DNA of 64,000 nt from contig CALKLF010000008.1 of assembly GCA_937992175.1 (NCBI GenBank), positions 16,175 to 80,174 on the forward strand, read 5' to 3'. The position numbers and the translations under genes were made by a program. A model generated the notes under the pieces. That model saw only the letters and a list, made by a program, of their open reading frames with translations, had not been told where the DNA came from and ran no database searches. Below are positions 1 through 7,463 of this stretch, one piece after another; position 1 is the stretch's first letter, and every line of letters starts with the position of its first letter. Source of the DNA: an uncultured Fimbriimonadales bacterium. GTDB taxonomy: Bacteria; Armatimonadota; Fimbriimonadia; Fimbriimonadales; GBS-DC.

Positions 1-815
1 CGGAACTCACCCACCAGCTTCACGCGGTCGGGCACGACATTCATCGCCTGTCCACCCTCGATGATGCCGATGTTTGCGGTGGTCTCCTCGTCGAGCCTGC
101 CCCACTGCATTTGGGCGATGGCTTTCGCCGCCATCGCGATGGCGTTCCTGCCCTTCTCAGGCTCCGCGCCCGCATGCGCCGCCTTGCCATGAAACACCAC
201 CTCGAACTTCCAATGCGTGGGCGACTGCACAAACAGTGCGCTGGGGTCTTCCCGCCCGTCCACCACCAGTCCTGTTCGGGCTTTGAGCAGGCTCGTGTCG
301 AACGCCTTCGCGCCCAGCAGACCCTTCTCCTCGCGAATGGTGAACACCACCTCCAGCGGCGGATGGGGCAGGTTGCGCTCCTTGAGCGTGCGAATCACCT
401 CCAGAATAATCGCCACGCCCGCTTTGTTGTCCGCGCCCAGAATTGTGCTGCCGTCCGTGCGGATTTCGTTCTCGTCGCGGACAATCTGGATGTTCTGAGT
501 GGAGTAGACGGTATCCACATGGGCGTTGAGCAGCAGTGGCGGCGCGTTTACCGTGCCTTTGAATCGCGCGAATACATTCCCGCCTGAGCCGCCGATTTGC
601 TTGCTCGCCTCGTCGATGATGACGGTCTCCGCACCGAGTTCGCGCAGCTGCTTCGCCACGAACTCACATATCACCGCCTCGTTCTCGGAGCCGCTCTCGA
701 TACGCGCCATTTCGATAAACAGCGCGGTCATCCGCCCGTAGTTGAGTAAGGGCTGATAATCGTTCGCCCACGCAAGGCACCAGAGCAACCCGACCAGCAG
801 ACTCAGGCGTTTCAT
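1..815 (-). CDS. M20 family (PepT-like) metallopeptidase, partial
   Basis: Translating the complement from the ATG at 815 gives an open frame that runs off the left edge, so the C-terminus is missing. It starts with an apparent signal peptide (MKRLSLLVGLLWCLAWA). It then shows the M20 metal-binding signature: H99-x-D101 in NAHVDTV, D129 in GADNKAGVA, and the EE pair near residue 162 followed by KGLLGA. The dimerisation part follows (HAGAEPEKGRNAI). This set matches peptidase-T-like M20 aminopeptidases, which are usually cytoplasmic, so the signal peptide suggests export. It probably trims peptides in the periplasm or at the surface. The start is supported by a -10 box at 825-830, which leaves almost no leader. 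The gene is divergent from the GHMP kinase. The exact substrate cannot be told. Confidence 0.85.
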   Translation of the reverse strand, partial: MKRLSLLVGLLWCLAWANDYQPLLNYGRMTALFIEMARIESGSENEAVICEFVAKQLRELGAETVIIDEASKQIGGSGGNVFARFKGTVNAPPLLLNAHVDTVYSTQNIQIVRDENEIRTDGSTILGADNKAGVAIILEVIRTLKERNLPHPPLEVVFTIREEKGLLGAKAFDTSLLKARTGLVVDGREDPSALFVQSPTHWKFEVVFHGKAAHAGAEPEKGRNAIAMAAKAIAQMQWGRLDEETTANIGIIEGGQAMNVVPDRVKLVGEF

Positions 816-824
816 AGCGCGCCA

Positions 825-830
825 ATTATA
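825..830 (-). promoter_or_regulatory. -10 box of the M20 peptidase gene
   Basis: The minus strand reads GGTATAATTGG just upstream of the start at 815. The distance predicts a leader of only a few bases. No -35 hexamer is visible. The same GGTATAAT box precedes many other genes in the window. Confidence 0.55.
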
Positions 831-882
831 CCGAGCGGAGAGAACGGCAGGAATCGGGCATGTCCTATCGAATCGCGCTGTT

Positions 883-1875
883 ATGCACCTGATTATTCGG
901 TGTTCGGCGCCAGGGCGCGCGGGGCTGATTGGCAACCCCAGCGACATGTATGGGGGCACGGTGATTTCCTGCGCTGTACCGCTGCGGGCGCGTTGCACGC
1001 TGGAGCCAGCGGCGCGCCTCACTTTCCAGTCGCGTGAGCGGCTGCTTGCGCCCGAGACGCTGGAGTTGCAGTCCGATGAGTTCGATGTCTGTTGTGTCGC
1101 GCTGCAGGGGCTGGGCTTCACGGTGGAGAGCGCGCCGTTCATGGTGCGCATTGAGACCGACATCCCCGCGCAGTCGGGGCTGGCAGGGTCGTCTGCGCTG
1201 TTGACAGCGATTACGGCGTGCTTGCTAAGCTATCGGAAAGAGGAATGGGGGACGCGCCACCAGATCGCGGAGCGCGTGCGCCGAATCGAGGCGCAACTGC
1301 TGCAGGTCGCCTGTGGGTATCAGGATTTCTATATGGCGGCGTTTGGGGGGCTGAACCTGATGGACTTTCGCGACAAGGAGCTGCTGGGCAAAGATCCCAC
1401 CGAGCCGCTGGCGTGCGTCGAGCCGTTGCAGGGCTATCTGCAGGGCGTCGCGCTCCCGCTCTGGCTGGCGACGACAGGGGGCAAGCGGTTTTCAGGGGCA
1501 GTGCATGCGAATCTGCGCGCCCGCTGGGAATCGGGCGAGGCAGCGGTCGTAGAAGGCATGGCGCGCCTCGGCAGGCTCGCCCGCGAGGCGAAAACCGCGC
1601 TGCTCACGCGCGATTGGAAACAGCTCGCCTACCTGATGAACGAAAACTACGCAATTATTCGGGAGCTGGGATGCAGCGGCGAGACACTCGACCAGCTCGT
1701 ACAGGTCGCGCTGGAGAACGGCGCGCTGGGCGCGAAGCTCGCAGGCGCGGGCGGCGCGGGGGGAACGATTATCTTCCTCACGCTCCACCCCGAACGCACG
1801 CTGCCCGCGCTGCGCGAGGTCGCCGAGAGAATCATCCCCCTCGCGCCCAACGCGCCGGGGGTGAGTATGGGATAG
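883..1875 (+). CDS. GHMP family sugar/metabolite kinase (glucuronokinase-like)
   Basis: A 330-residue protein with the three GHMP kinase motifs. Motif 1 is APGRAGLIGNPSDMYGG near residue 10, which resembles plant glucuronokinase. Motif 2 is the ATP loop QSGLAGSSALL near 95. Motif 3 is KLAGAGGAGG near 285. The length is normal for the superfamily. It would phosphorylate a small substrate, most likely a sugar or uronic acid at C1, in the cytoplasm. The substrate is inferred only from the NPSD-type motif 1. It stands alone, divergent from the peptidase gene, and ends just before decayed pilin-type sequence on the other strand. An ATG at 860 opens only an 11-codon frame that overlaps the start. 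Confidence 0.85.
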   Translation: MHLIIRCSAPGRAGLIGNPSDMYGGTVISCAVPLRARCTLEPAARLTFQSRERLLAPETLELQSDEFDVCCVALQGLGFTVESAPFMVRIETDIPAQSGLAGSSALLTAITACLLSYRKEEWGTRHQIAERVRRIEAQLLQVACGYQDFYMAAFGGLNLMDFRDKELLGKDPTEPLACVEPLQGYLQGVALPLWLATTGGKRFSGAVHANLRARWESGEAAVVEGMARLGRLAREAKTALLTRDWKQLAYLMNENYAIIRELGCSGETLDQLVQVALENGALGAKLAGAGGAGGTIIFLTLHPERTLPALREVAERIIPLAPNAPGVSMG

Positions 1876-1929
1876 ACGGAACGCTTTCTCCTGTGTTCGT
1901 CGTCTCCCGCCGCCTCCCGCCTGCCTTTC

Positions 1930-2117
1930 CAGCGGCATGGAGCTAGCGGGTCCTGAGCAGTGTAGCGCGGCACCGCGCCGACGGCTTCAACGCCCTGCCC
2001 ACCTTCCGATTTGGGATAGGCGGACTCAGGCACGCCGCTCTGGTTCACGCCCCCGCCGCTGTCGCCGAAGGTGAACCAGATCGCTACCGCCACGGCAATC
2101 ACCAGTCCAATCGCCAC
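1930..2117 (-). pseudogene. Remnant of a small membrane protein that follows DUF1559 genes
   Basis: The minus strand encodes a hydrophobic helix (VAIGLVIAVAVAIWFTFGD) followed by a Gly/Ser/Pro-rich tail. It sits just downstream of a DUF1559 fragment. The same order is seen intact at 13972-15163, where the small protein has the same plan (short start, one helix, polar tail). Here no usual start codon is in frame: the nearest ATG (in ATGCGCAATAG) is one base out of frame. The frame then runs without a stop into the antisense of the GHMP kinase. I read this as a frameshifted, end-eroded copy. Confidence 0.4.
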
Positions 2118-2150
2118 CGGTTTCGAGACTTCTATTGCGCATCACCGCCC

Positions 2151-2546
2151 TTAGTCGTCGAGATCCCACAGGTACTGTTCGGGATCCAGCACAAAGCCGC
2201 TGCACTGCGGGCGCGCGTCGCAGCCCTGCGTGAGCTGGGAGGGGCGATAGGATTTTACATGTCCATCCACGAAGGCAACAGTCGTCCGCTCATGCCGATG
2301 GAAGTGCCACGCGCCGCCGAACTCTATCCATGTGTACCAGCCCGTAGCGGTCTGCAGACGCCAGCAAGCGGAGCGCGCGCCCGCGCCGCACGAGTTGCCT
2401 TGATAGTCGTACCAGCCGTTTGCGCGACCGCTATCGCATTCGCTGCGCACAATGGTAAAAGTGTCCACGGTGGCGCGTTTGTTGTACCACCGGTTCGTAT
2501 GCGCGTTGCGCATAATCGGGGAGAGGTAGACATAGTGCTTCGCCAC
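2151..2546 (-). pseudogene. C-terminal fragment of a DUF1559 (pilin-like) protein
   Basis: The 131-residue frame can only start at GTG 2546, and a TAA lies in frame six codons upstream. It contains the DUF1559 C-terminal signature, H-rich segment then TVAFVDGHVKSYRP, which matches the [11 protein letters not shown] and WMDGHAKAV segments of the two intact paralogues in this window. The N-terminal prepilin methylation site and helix are absent. In their place, a palindromic repeat lies upstream. It is most likely a truncated copy left by a rearrangement and probably not functional. Confidence 0.6.
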
Positions 2547-2653
2547 TCGTGATTATTTTGATGTTCCGCCCCCCTCCTGCAGGTCTGATAAGAGGACACG
2601 GTTCTGCCTCCACTGCGAACTTAGGAGGCGCATTTTCCCCCGCACTTTCTGAA

Positions 2654-2760
2654 CCTCACTCCCCACCCCCCTCCCCGTAAACGGAGAGGGGGAGCAGGCA
2701 GCGCGTAGCGCGCATTCCCCCATCTCCGCACGCGGAGAGGGGGGGCAAGGGGGGTGAGGT
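2654..2760. repeat. Dispersed palindromic repeat, family A
   Basis: Two palindromic units (CCCTCCCCG-TAAACGGAGAGGG and ATCTCCGCACGCGGAGAGGG) lie between CCTCACTCCCC and GGGGGGTGAGG ends. Copies with the same ends and varied hairpin cores occur at 11972-12415, 32984-33118, 38352-38637, 43703-43789, 45885-45992 and 63856-64000. The stretch from 2547 to 2875 holds only this repeat and nothing else recognisable. Confidence 0.85.
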
Positions 2761-2875
2761 CGGAAAAAGCGGAGGCATGGGCGGTAGATTGTCCTCAGGT
2801 GGTGTACCCTTATCAGCTCGTGTAGGTTCTCCCTGCTTTGCGAGGGGAACCGATGTGCGCTTTCCCCTAAACCTC

Positions 2876-2905
2876 TTGACAATCCGCGGGTCGGTATGGT
2901 ATAAT
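2876..2905 (+). promoter_or_regulatory. Promoter of tRNA-Val
   Basis: A perfect -35 (TTGACA, 2876-2881) and a perfect -10 (TATAAT, 2900-2905) are separated by 18 bp. The tRNA begins 19 bases after the -10. This is the only near-ideal two-part promoter seen in the window. Confidence 0.9.
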
Positions 2906-2924
2906 ATGCCCTGCCTGAGCCATC

Positions 2925-2997
2925 GGGCGAATAGCTCAGCTGGGAGAGCGCTTCCCTTACAAGGAAGAGGTCGCAGGTTCGAGTCCTGCTTCGCCCA
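2925..2997 (+). tRNA. tRNA-Val (anticodon TAC)
   Basis: All four arms fold: acceptor GGGCGAA/TTCGCCC, D arm GCTC..GAGC, anticodon stem CTTCC/GGAAG with loop CTTACAA, and a T arm with GGTTCGAGTCC. The anticodon TAC reads Val. CCA is not encoded. A tyrosine integrase gene lies directly downstream, so the 3' end of this tRNA is the likely attachment site of the element that follows. Confidence 0.95.
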
Positions 2998-3195
2998 CTG
3001 AACTCAAAATCGCCCCATCCTCTAAGACCACTTCCCTGCGCTTCTTGGGAACGCCTTGTAGAGAACTACCTGCTCTACCGTCAAGCCACAAAAAGCCCTA
3101 AAACCGCCGAAAAATCGCGCCATCTGCTCCGCGCCTTCCTTGAGTGGAACCCCCCTGCGCCACAACAATTTCGGCGAGAGGATTGGCTCAAATTC

Positions 3196-3927
3196 GTGGC
3201 GAGCCTGCGTGAATCCAACTACGCTGAATGGACAGTCCACTCGGTTGCTCGCGAGGTTCGGCTACTCCCCAAGTGGCTGGAGCAAGAGGGCTTGCTCGGC
3301 TCCATCGTTCGGCAAGGCGACTTGCCCAAACCCCCCGCCCCAAACCCCAAACCGCTCGCGCCTGCCGAACTGCAAACTCTCCTGCTCGCCGCAGGCTCCA
3401 GCGAGGGATGGCTCGCACGGCGTGATGTGGCGATTGTAGCCACTCTCGCGGATTCAGGGCTACGGCGCGGCGAACTGCTCCAGATGACGACAGAGCAGGG
3501 GTTGGTGGGTTCAGGCGTCGTGAAGCAAAAAGGAGGCTCCTTGCATCGGTTCACACTCGCGCCTGAAACCTGCTTGCTCGTTCGCGAGTACCTGCGAGCC
3601 ATCGAGAAGGCAGGGTTCCCGCTGGAGCCGAACGCCCCGCTATGGCGAGCGCAGGATGGTAGACCCTTGACGCCGAATGGGCTAAGGCAAATCTTTCGCA
3701 GGTTCAGCAAGAGGCTCGGACAGCGCGTCTACCCCCATCAACTTCGAGCAACCGCTGCAACCCTGCGGTTAGCGCAAGGTGTGCCAACAGAGATTGTACG
3801 GCAAGGTTTGGGGCATAGGGACGCGAGAAGCATAGCCTACTACGCTCGCGTCGCCGAAACTGACGCCGACAGGCTCCTGAGGGAATCAAACCCGCTTCGG
3901 CTCATCAGCAGGAAACCGCGCGAGTAA
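3196..3927 (+). CDS. Tyrosine recombinase/integrase (XerC/D type)
   Basis: The catalytic domain is complete. Counting from GTG 3196, these are R90/R91 in DSGLRRGELL, K112 in the beta-hairpin, H181-x-x-R184 in YPHQLRATAA, H207 in GLGHRDA and Y215/216 in AYYARV. It should integrate and excise the element at tRNA-Val. The true protein is almost certainly longer: the same frame is open upstream to 2935, inside the tRNA. From about 3059 it encodes a plausible SAM-like core-binding domain (ENYLLYRQATKSPKTAEKS, then a helix before 3196). That extension has no ATG, GTG or TTG. Translation may use a rare codon such as CTG 2998, or a start may have been lost on integration. The GTG given here is only the first ordinary start. 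Confidence 0.85.
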   Translation: MASLRESNYAEWTVHSVAREVRLLPKWLEQEGLLGSIVRQGDLPKPPAPNPKPLAPAELQTLLLAAGSSEGWLARRDVAIVATLADSGLRRGELLQMTTEQGLVGSGVVKQKGGSLHRFTLAPETCLLVREYLRAIEKAGFPLEPNAPLWRAQDGRPLTPNGLRQIFRRFSKRLGQRVYPHQLRATAATLRLAQGVPTEIVRQGLGHRDARSIAYYARVAETDADRLLRESNPLRLISRKPRE

Positions 3928-3954
3928 GCCGAATAGAACCGTAGCCTGCTCTCT

Positions 3955-3986
3955 CGCGTTCGTGCCCCTCTGTGAACGCGAGGGGC
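3955..3986 (+). promoter_or_regulatory. Two mutually exclusive hairpins after the integrase gene
   Basis: CGCGTTC (3955-3961) can pair with GAACGCG (3974-3980), or GCCCCTC (3964-3970) can pair with GAGGGGC (3980-3986). The pairs overlap, so only one can form. There is no T-run, so a simple intrinsic terminator is unlikely. The structure sits just before the next gene. Confidence 0.4.
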
Positions 3987-4013
3987 AGGCTTACAGTGGA
4001 GTGTGTGGAGCCG

Positions 4014-4880
4014 ATGTGGAAAGTCAGGCGCGAAATCGTAGAACTCTATACGACGCTGATGGAGATTCTGCAACTTGCGCAGGAACCGCCTGAAGTAGTG
4101 CAGATTCGCGCCGAATGGGAAGCCCTCTCCAACGCCTACCCGAACCCCGACGCCTCTTGCCATAAAGCCATAGAAGCCTGCTGCCGAAAGTGGAAACTCT
4201 GTGACGCGAACGGCGTGATTCCTACAGGGCTATTCGCCTTGCGATGTGAAGGGAAAACCGACCTGCGAGAAGCCGACTTCCGAATCTGGAGATTCGAGCC
4301 GTTAGACCGCCCCGAACTACCGTTCCACCTTTGGGTAGACCCGCGAATCGAGAGCAAGCAGGAGTTTCTCGCCCGCGCGAAGGCAACTCTGCAGGTAGAG
4401 CGCGAACCCCAGCTGCTGGAGAAAATACACGAACTACCTGCCTCGCCTGTGGTGCGGATGGAATGGAACGCCTCGCGAGGCGAGTTTGAGCCGAAACCTG
4501 CAGGATGGCTTCAGAGGGCGCGAGAGGCGTGGAATCTCCCCCCTGAGTTCATGCCCGATGGCGTGCTAACCGAGATGATTCTACGGGTAGCCGAGTGCTA
4601 CTACAATCACCTTGCGAAGCAGGTGGGGAGTTATGTGCCTAAGACAACGCGAACGCGAGATGAGATTCCTAATATGAAGCGAGGGACGCGCCAATACTAC
4701 CTTGAAATGGCGTGGGTTCACCTGCTTCGCGCTGTCGGCTGGAGATGGGAACCCATAGCCGATTGGCTGTTTCGGCATGGCATAGTGGAGCGCGAGAGGA
4801 AACTCACAGAGGGTTATGCTCTTCTACTTGCGAGGCTTCGCAAGATTCCTGAGCGATTGCGGAGAGAATTTTGGCTGTAA
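4014..4880 (+). CDS. Unknown protein of the integrated element
   Basis: I do not recognise this 288-residue protein. It is soluble, rich in Arg, Glu and Trp, and has no signal or membrane segment. The C-terminal third (WVHLLRAVGWRWEPIADWLF) looks like a helical, possibly DNA-associated fold. ATG 4014 is chosen because GGAG precedes it at a suitable distance. A GTG at 3972 is in frame but lies inside a hairpin. It sits between the integrase and the replication gene, so a role in element maintenance, excision or replication is a guess from position only. Confidence 0.65.
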   Translation: MWKVRREIVELYTTLMEILQLAQEPPEVVQIRAEWEALSNAYPNPDASCHKAIEACCRKWKLCDANGVIPTGLFALRCEGKTDLREADFRIWRFEPLDRPELPFHLWVDPRIESKQEFLARAKATLQVEREPQLLEKIHELPASPVVRMEWNASRGEFEPKPAGWLQRAREAWNLPPEFMPDGVLTEMILRVAECYYNHLAKQVGSYVPKTTRTRDEIPNMKRGTRQYYLEMAWVHLLRAVGWRWEPIADWLFRHGIVERERKLTEGYALLLARLRKIPERLRREFWL

Positions 4881-4890
4881 AACCCCGAAT

Positions 4891-4930
4891 TTTTGTGAAT
4901 AAGACCACCCCCCCTGCGTTATTCACAAAA
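4891..4930. promoter_or_regulatory. Perfect 12-bp inverted repeat
   Basis: TTTTGTGAATAA (4891-4902) and TTATTCACAAAA (4919-4930) are exact inverted copies around a C-rich 16-base spacer. The site overlaps no well-supported gene and lies just upstream of a second inverted repeat and the small gene at 4955. An operator or a replication-initiator site is plausible. A terminator is less likely because the stem is AT-rich. Confidence 0.6.
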
Positions 4931-4941
4931 TCACCTGCCAC

Positions 4942-4960
4942 ACTCATAAGCGCTATGAGT
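4942..4960. promoter_or_regulatory. Perfect 7-bp inverted repeat over a start codon
   Basis: ACTCATA (4942-4948) and TATGAGT (4954-4960) flank AGCGC. The right arm contains the ATG at 4955. A protein bound here, or the RNA hairpin, would block translation or transcription of the small gene and, through it, the primase gene. Confidence 0.5.
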
Positions 4961-5170
4961 GGACAGGTACTGCGCTGGCTATTCGATGGCGACAGGTGTG
5001 CACTGCTCGCCCTACGGCGAAGGGCTGAACGGCACTTCCGAAGCCCGCTGGGCGAGCTGAGGAGCATCGTCTATGAGGCGTTAGAGCCTGAGATTGAGGC
5101 TGTCAAAGCCGAACTCGCTGCCGAACTGCCTGACGAGCCTGCTGAGCGCAAGGAGGTGAGCCTGCCGTGA
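4955..5170 (+). CDS. Small protein of the integrated element, possible DNA-binding regulator
   Basis: This is a 71-residue protein if started at ATG 4955. An in-frame TTG at 4871 would give 99 residues but reads through the inverted repeats. The middle (LLALRRRAERHF-RSPLGELRSIV) has the rhythm of a ribbon-helix-helix or short helical regulator, but this resemblance is weak. The stop overlaps the GTG start of the primase gene by four bases, so the two are translationally coupled. The two inverted repeats immediately upstream fit autoregulation or copy control. Confidence 0.5.
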   Translation: MSGQVLRWLFDGDRCALLALRRRAERHFRSPLGELRSIVYEALEPEIEAVKAELAAELPDEPAERKEVSLP

Positions 5171-6873
5171 GAGGAAACGCGAACCCCCGCCACGCCCGTT
5201 CAGGTTCAGGCGAAGCAGGGGCACACACCGCCGAGATTATACCCACACCGAGCTCGAATGACGCCCGTGATTGGGCAGGGTACTACCTCTCGCGCGGTTG
5301 GGCTGTCGTGCCGATTCCTACCCGCGAGAAAGCCCCCCGACTACAGGGTTGGCAGAATCTGCGAATCGCGAGTGATGAAGTAGGCGAGTACTTCGGAGCC
5401 AATTCTAACATCGGGCTAATACTCGGTGAGGCGTCGCACGGTTTATGTGATGTAGACCTTGATGACGCCTACGCCCGCCGATTAGCCGATGCCTTCCTGC
5501 CACACACTGAGCTGAGGAGCGGACGCCAATCGACAGGCGTGGCTCACTATTGGTACTATTCAGACTTTCGGCAGACGCGCCGATGGGTAGACCCCGAAGC
5601 GCAGGGCGAGCGAGCTTGCTTGCTTGAGCTTCGGGGGAAGGGGCAAACCATCGTGTGCCCGTCAGTACATCCATCGGGCGAGAAAATCGATTGGGTGAAT
5701 GTGAGCAGCGAGCCTGCGCAGGTGGACAGCGACACGCTGTTGCGTGCCTGCGAGCGACTGGCTGCTGCCAGCCTGCTGGCGCGTCGCTGGGCAGTAGGAC
5801 AGCGCCACGAACTCGTGTTGGCACTTTCAGGCACACTCGCACGGGCAGGTTGGCGCGAGCAGGAGAGTGCCGAGTTTATTCGCGCGATTGCCCGCGCGGC
5901 AGGAGATGAGGAACTTGCCGACAGAGCGCGTGCTGTCGCCGACACCTACGAATCGATTCGGCGTGGTGAGCCTGCAACGGGATTGCCCACGCTGAGCGAC
6001 TTGCTCGGCGAGCGCACGGTACGGACGCTATGCGACTGGCTCCAGTTGGGACACCAAGAGAGTAGGCGTGTCCCAACTGTCCCAACTGTCCCAACTGAGG
6101 AGAGGGGTTGGCGGTTCCATCCCATCCGCTACTCGGAGCGAGAGCGAGAAGATGTGGAGTGCTTCGTGCCCAACCTACTCTACTCCTCAAAGTTGACGGT
6201 TTTAGCGGGGCCGCCTGGTGTTGGAAAATCCGTATGGGCACTCGAAGTTTCGTGTGTCCTGTCGGATGGAGGTGAACTGTGGGGACGCTACCCCCTTCCC
6301 ATCGTGAGTACACTTTGGCTCGACTTTGACGAGGCGTTCGCCCGACTGCAGGAGATTGCTGATGCCCATTATGGCGCGAAGGAGCGACACATCTGGACGC
6401 TACCCCAAGAGGAACTCCTACCGCTGGGCTACGAAACCTACGCCGCCTACAGCCAACTCATTCGCGACCTGAACATCGGGTTGGTGGTGGTGGACGGGCT
6501 AATTGATTTTCTTGCCCTAAACGACGCGAATGACGCGAGCCAAGTTCGTGAGCGAATGGCTTGGCTTCGGGCGCTGGCGCGAGAAACTGACGCTGTAGCC
6601 CCGTTGGAACCTGATGAAGTAGCGCAGGTTCTCGAACTCTGGACGCTTGCGGAATCGAAGCGATTCCCGCGCCTTGTCATTCCTGACTACGCTGTCGTGG
6701 AGTGTGGCGCGTCAGCTTGGCGTCTATTCCTTGAACGCGCTGCAGGTTCAGGCGCGATTGCCCTCGCGCGAAACCTGCTCCAGCAACGCCCGAAACCGAA
6801 TGGGCAACCGAGCCTGTTCAGTACCGAAGGTAAAACCATCGACAGAGCCGATTGCGACCTTTTCGAGTCCTAA
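5167..6873 (+). CDS. Primase-polymerase with RepA-like ATPase domain
   Basis: A 568-residue replication protein. After a short disordered start, residues about 37-190 form a bifunctional primase/polymerase domain: GWAVVPI, the acidic DVDLDDAYARR metal site and the PSVHPSG signature. Residues about 315-480 form a RecA-type ATPase with Walker A GPPGVGKS near 348 and Walker B IGLVVVDGLIDF near 440. It probably primes and unwinds the element's DNA. Oddly, after the helix following Walker B (MAWLRALARETDAV) the text jumps to an unrelated Pro/Glu segment, and the usual segment with the HH and RGSS-type residues of RepA-like helicases is absent. This could be an in-frame deletion. The GTG start overlaps the upstream stop by four bases. 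Confidence 0.8.
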   Translation: MRGNANPRHARSGSGEAGAHTAEIIPTPSSNDARDWAGYYLSRGWAVVPIPTREKAPRLQGWQNLRIASDEVGEYFGANSNIGLILGEASHGLCDVDLDDAYARRLADAFLPHTELRSGRQSTGVAHYWYYSDFRQTRRWVDPEAQGERACLLELRGKGQTIVCPSVHPSGEKIDWVNVSSEPAQVDSDTLLRACERLAAASLLARRWAVGQRHELVLALSGTLARAGWREQESAEFIRAIARAAGDEELADRARAVADTYESIRRGEPATGLPTLSDLLGERTVRTLCDWLQLGHQESRRVPTVPTVPTEERGWRFHPIRYSEREREDVECFVPNLLYSSKLTVLAGPPGVGKSVWALEVSCVLSDGGELWGRYPLPIVSTLWLDFDEAFARLQEIADAHYGAKERHIWTLPQEELLPLGYETYAAYSQLIRDLNIGLVVVDGLIDFLALNDANDASQVRERMAWLRALARETDAVAPLEPDEVAQVLELWTLAESKRFPRLVIPDYAVVECGASAWRLFLERAAGSGAIALARNLLQQRPKPNGQPSLFSTEGKTIDRADCDLFES

Positions 6874-6879
6874 CCGCGA

Positions 6880-6926
6880 GGCAGGCAGGGTAGCACTCAT
6901 CACCTCCCCCACGCTACCCGCCTGCC
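6880..6926 (+). terminator. Long hairpin after the primase gene
   Basis: GGCAGGCAGGGTAGC (6880-6894) pairs with GCTACCCGCCTGCC (6913-6926) with one bulge and an 18-base loop. It begins six bases after the stop codon. It lacks a T-run, so it may be a Rho-dependent terminator or mRNA stabiliser. Confidence 0.5.
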
Positions 6927-6933
6927 CCCTTCA

Positions 6934-6984
6934 CGAAGTTAGACAAAAATCGGGCATTTTTGAGTTCAGGCGAGTCTAACTTCG
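6934..6984. promoter_or_regulatory. Nested inverted repeat upstream of the HTH gene
   Basis: The outer arms CGAAGTTAGAC (6934-6944) and GTCTAACTTCG (6974-6984) are exact. Inside lies a second exact repeat, AAAAAT-CGGGC-ATTTTT (6945-6961). The inner part could act as a terminator-like hairpin, the whole as a cruciform. The loop also holds TTTTGAGTTCA (6958-6968), an inverted copy of TGAACTCAAAA found right after tRNA-Val (2999-3009). Confidence 0.6.
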
Positions 6985-7007
6985 CCTCATGCGCCGTATA
7001 TGAACCG

Positions 7008-7409
7008 ATGGGCATGAACCGAGGCAATAAACGCAAGCAAGCGCAGGAGATTCTCCTTCGCTGCCTTCGCGAAGGTGTGAGCCTGCCCGTCGCCCTTCGC
7101 GTGGCAGGCGTGCCTAAGGCAACATACTACGATTGGCTGAAACGCTACCCTGCCTTTGCACAAGCAGTAGAGTGTGCTGAAGCCGAAGCCCTCAGTGCTA
7201 TAGAGCGCGTCCTTTACATAACTGCCCTACAAGGCGACACGAAGTCGGCGATGTGGCTACTTTCACGCCGTTGCCCTGAAACCTATAGCTTGAAACACCA
7301 GCCTGCTGATGAGGATTATACAGTGGAGCTTTATGTCCCGCCCGACGACGGTTCCGTGCCCTACAAGATTCAGCTCGCTTCACAGCCCACGAACGGCACG
7401 AAATCCTGA
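7008..7409 (+). CDS. Terminase-small-subunit-like helix-turn-helix protein
   Basis: A 133-residue protein. The N-terminal half is a helix-turn-helix (LREGVSLPVALRVAGV, PKATYYDWLKRYPAF), followed by a helix rich in Ala and Glu (AVECAEAEALSAIERVL). Then comes GDTKSAMWLLSRRCPETY, which is the WLLxRRxPE signature common in phage small-terminase-like proteins. It would bind DNA specifically, either for packaging or for regulation. No large terminase is nearby, as in phage satellites that borrow a helper's packaging motor. ATG 7014 is an alternative start. Confidence 0.6.
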   Translation: MGMNRGNKRKQAQEILLRCLREGVSLPVALRVAGVPKATYYDWLKRYPAFAQAVECAEAEALSAIERVLYITALQGDTKSAMWLLSRRCPETYSLKHQPADEDYTVELYVPPDDGSVPYKIQLASQPTNGTKS

Positions 7410-7463
7410 AAAATTCGCCCCTGAATCGGCAGGAATCTTTCGCCCTCTCGCGAAACAAAGAAA

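Noticed and set aside
1647..1929. Extended minus-strand frame over the GHMP kinase 3' part
   Set aside because: It is antisense of conserved kinase motif 3 and only continues a decayed frame.
2553..2882. Minus-strand frame upstream of the DUF1559 fragment
   Set aside because: It reads through a family A repeat and the tRNA-Val promoter region, with no domain or ribosome-binding site.
7408..7430. Right attachment site TTCGCCCCTGAA matching the tRNA-Val end
   Set aside because: The match to TTCGCCCACTGAAC is only about 12 bases with a gap, too weak for a tRNA-type att repeat.
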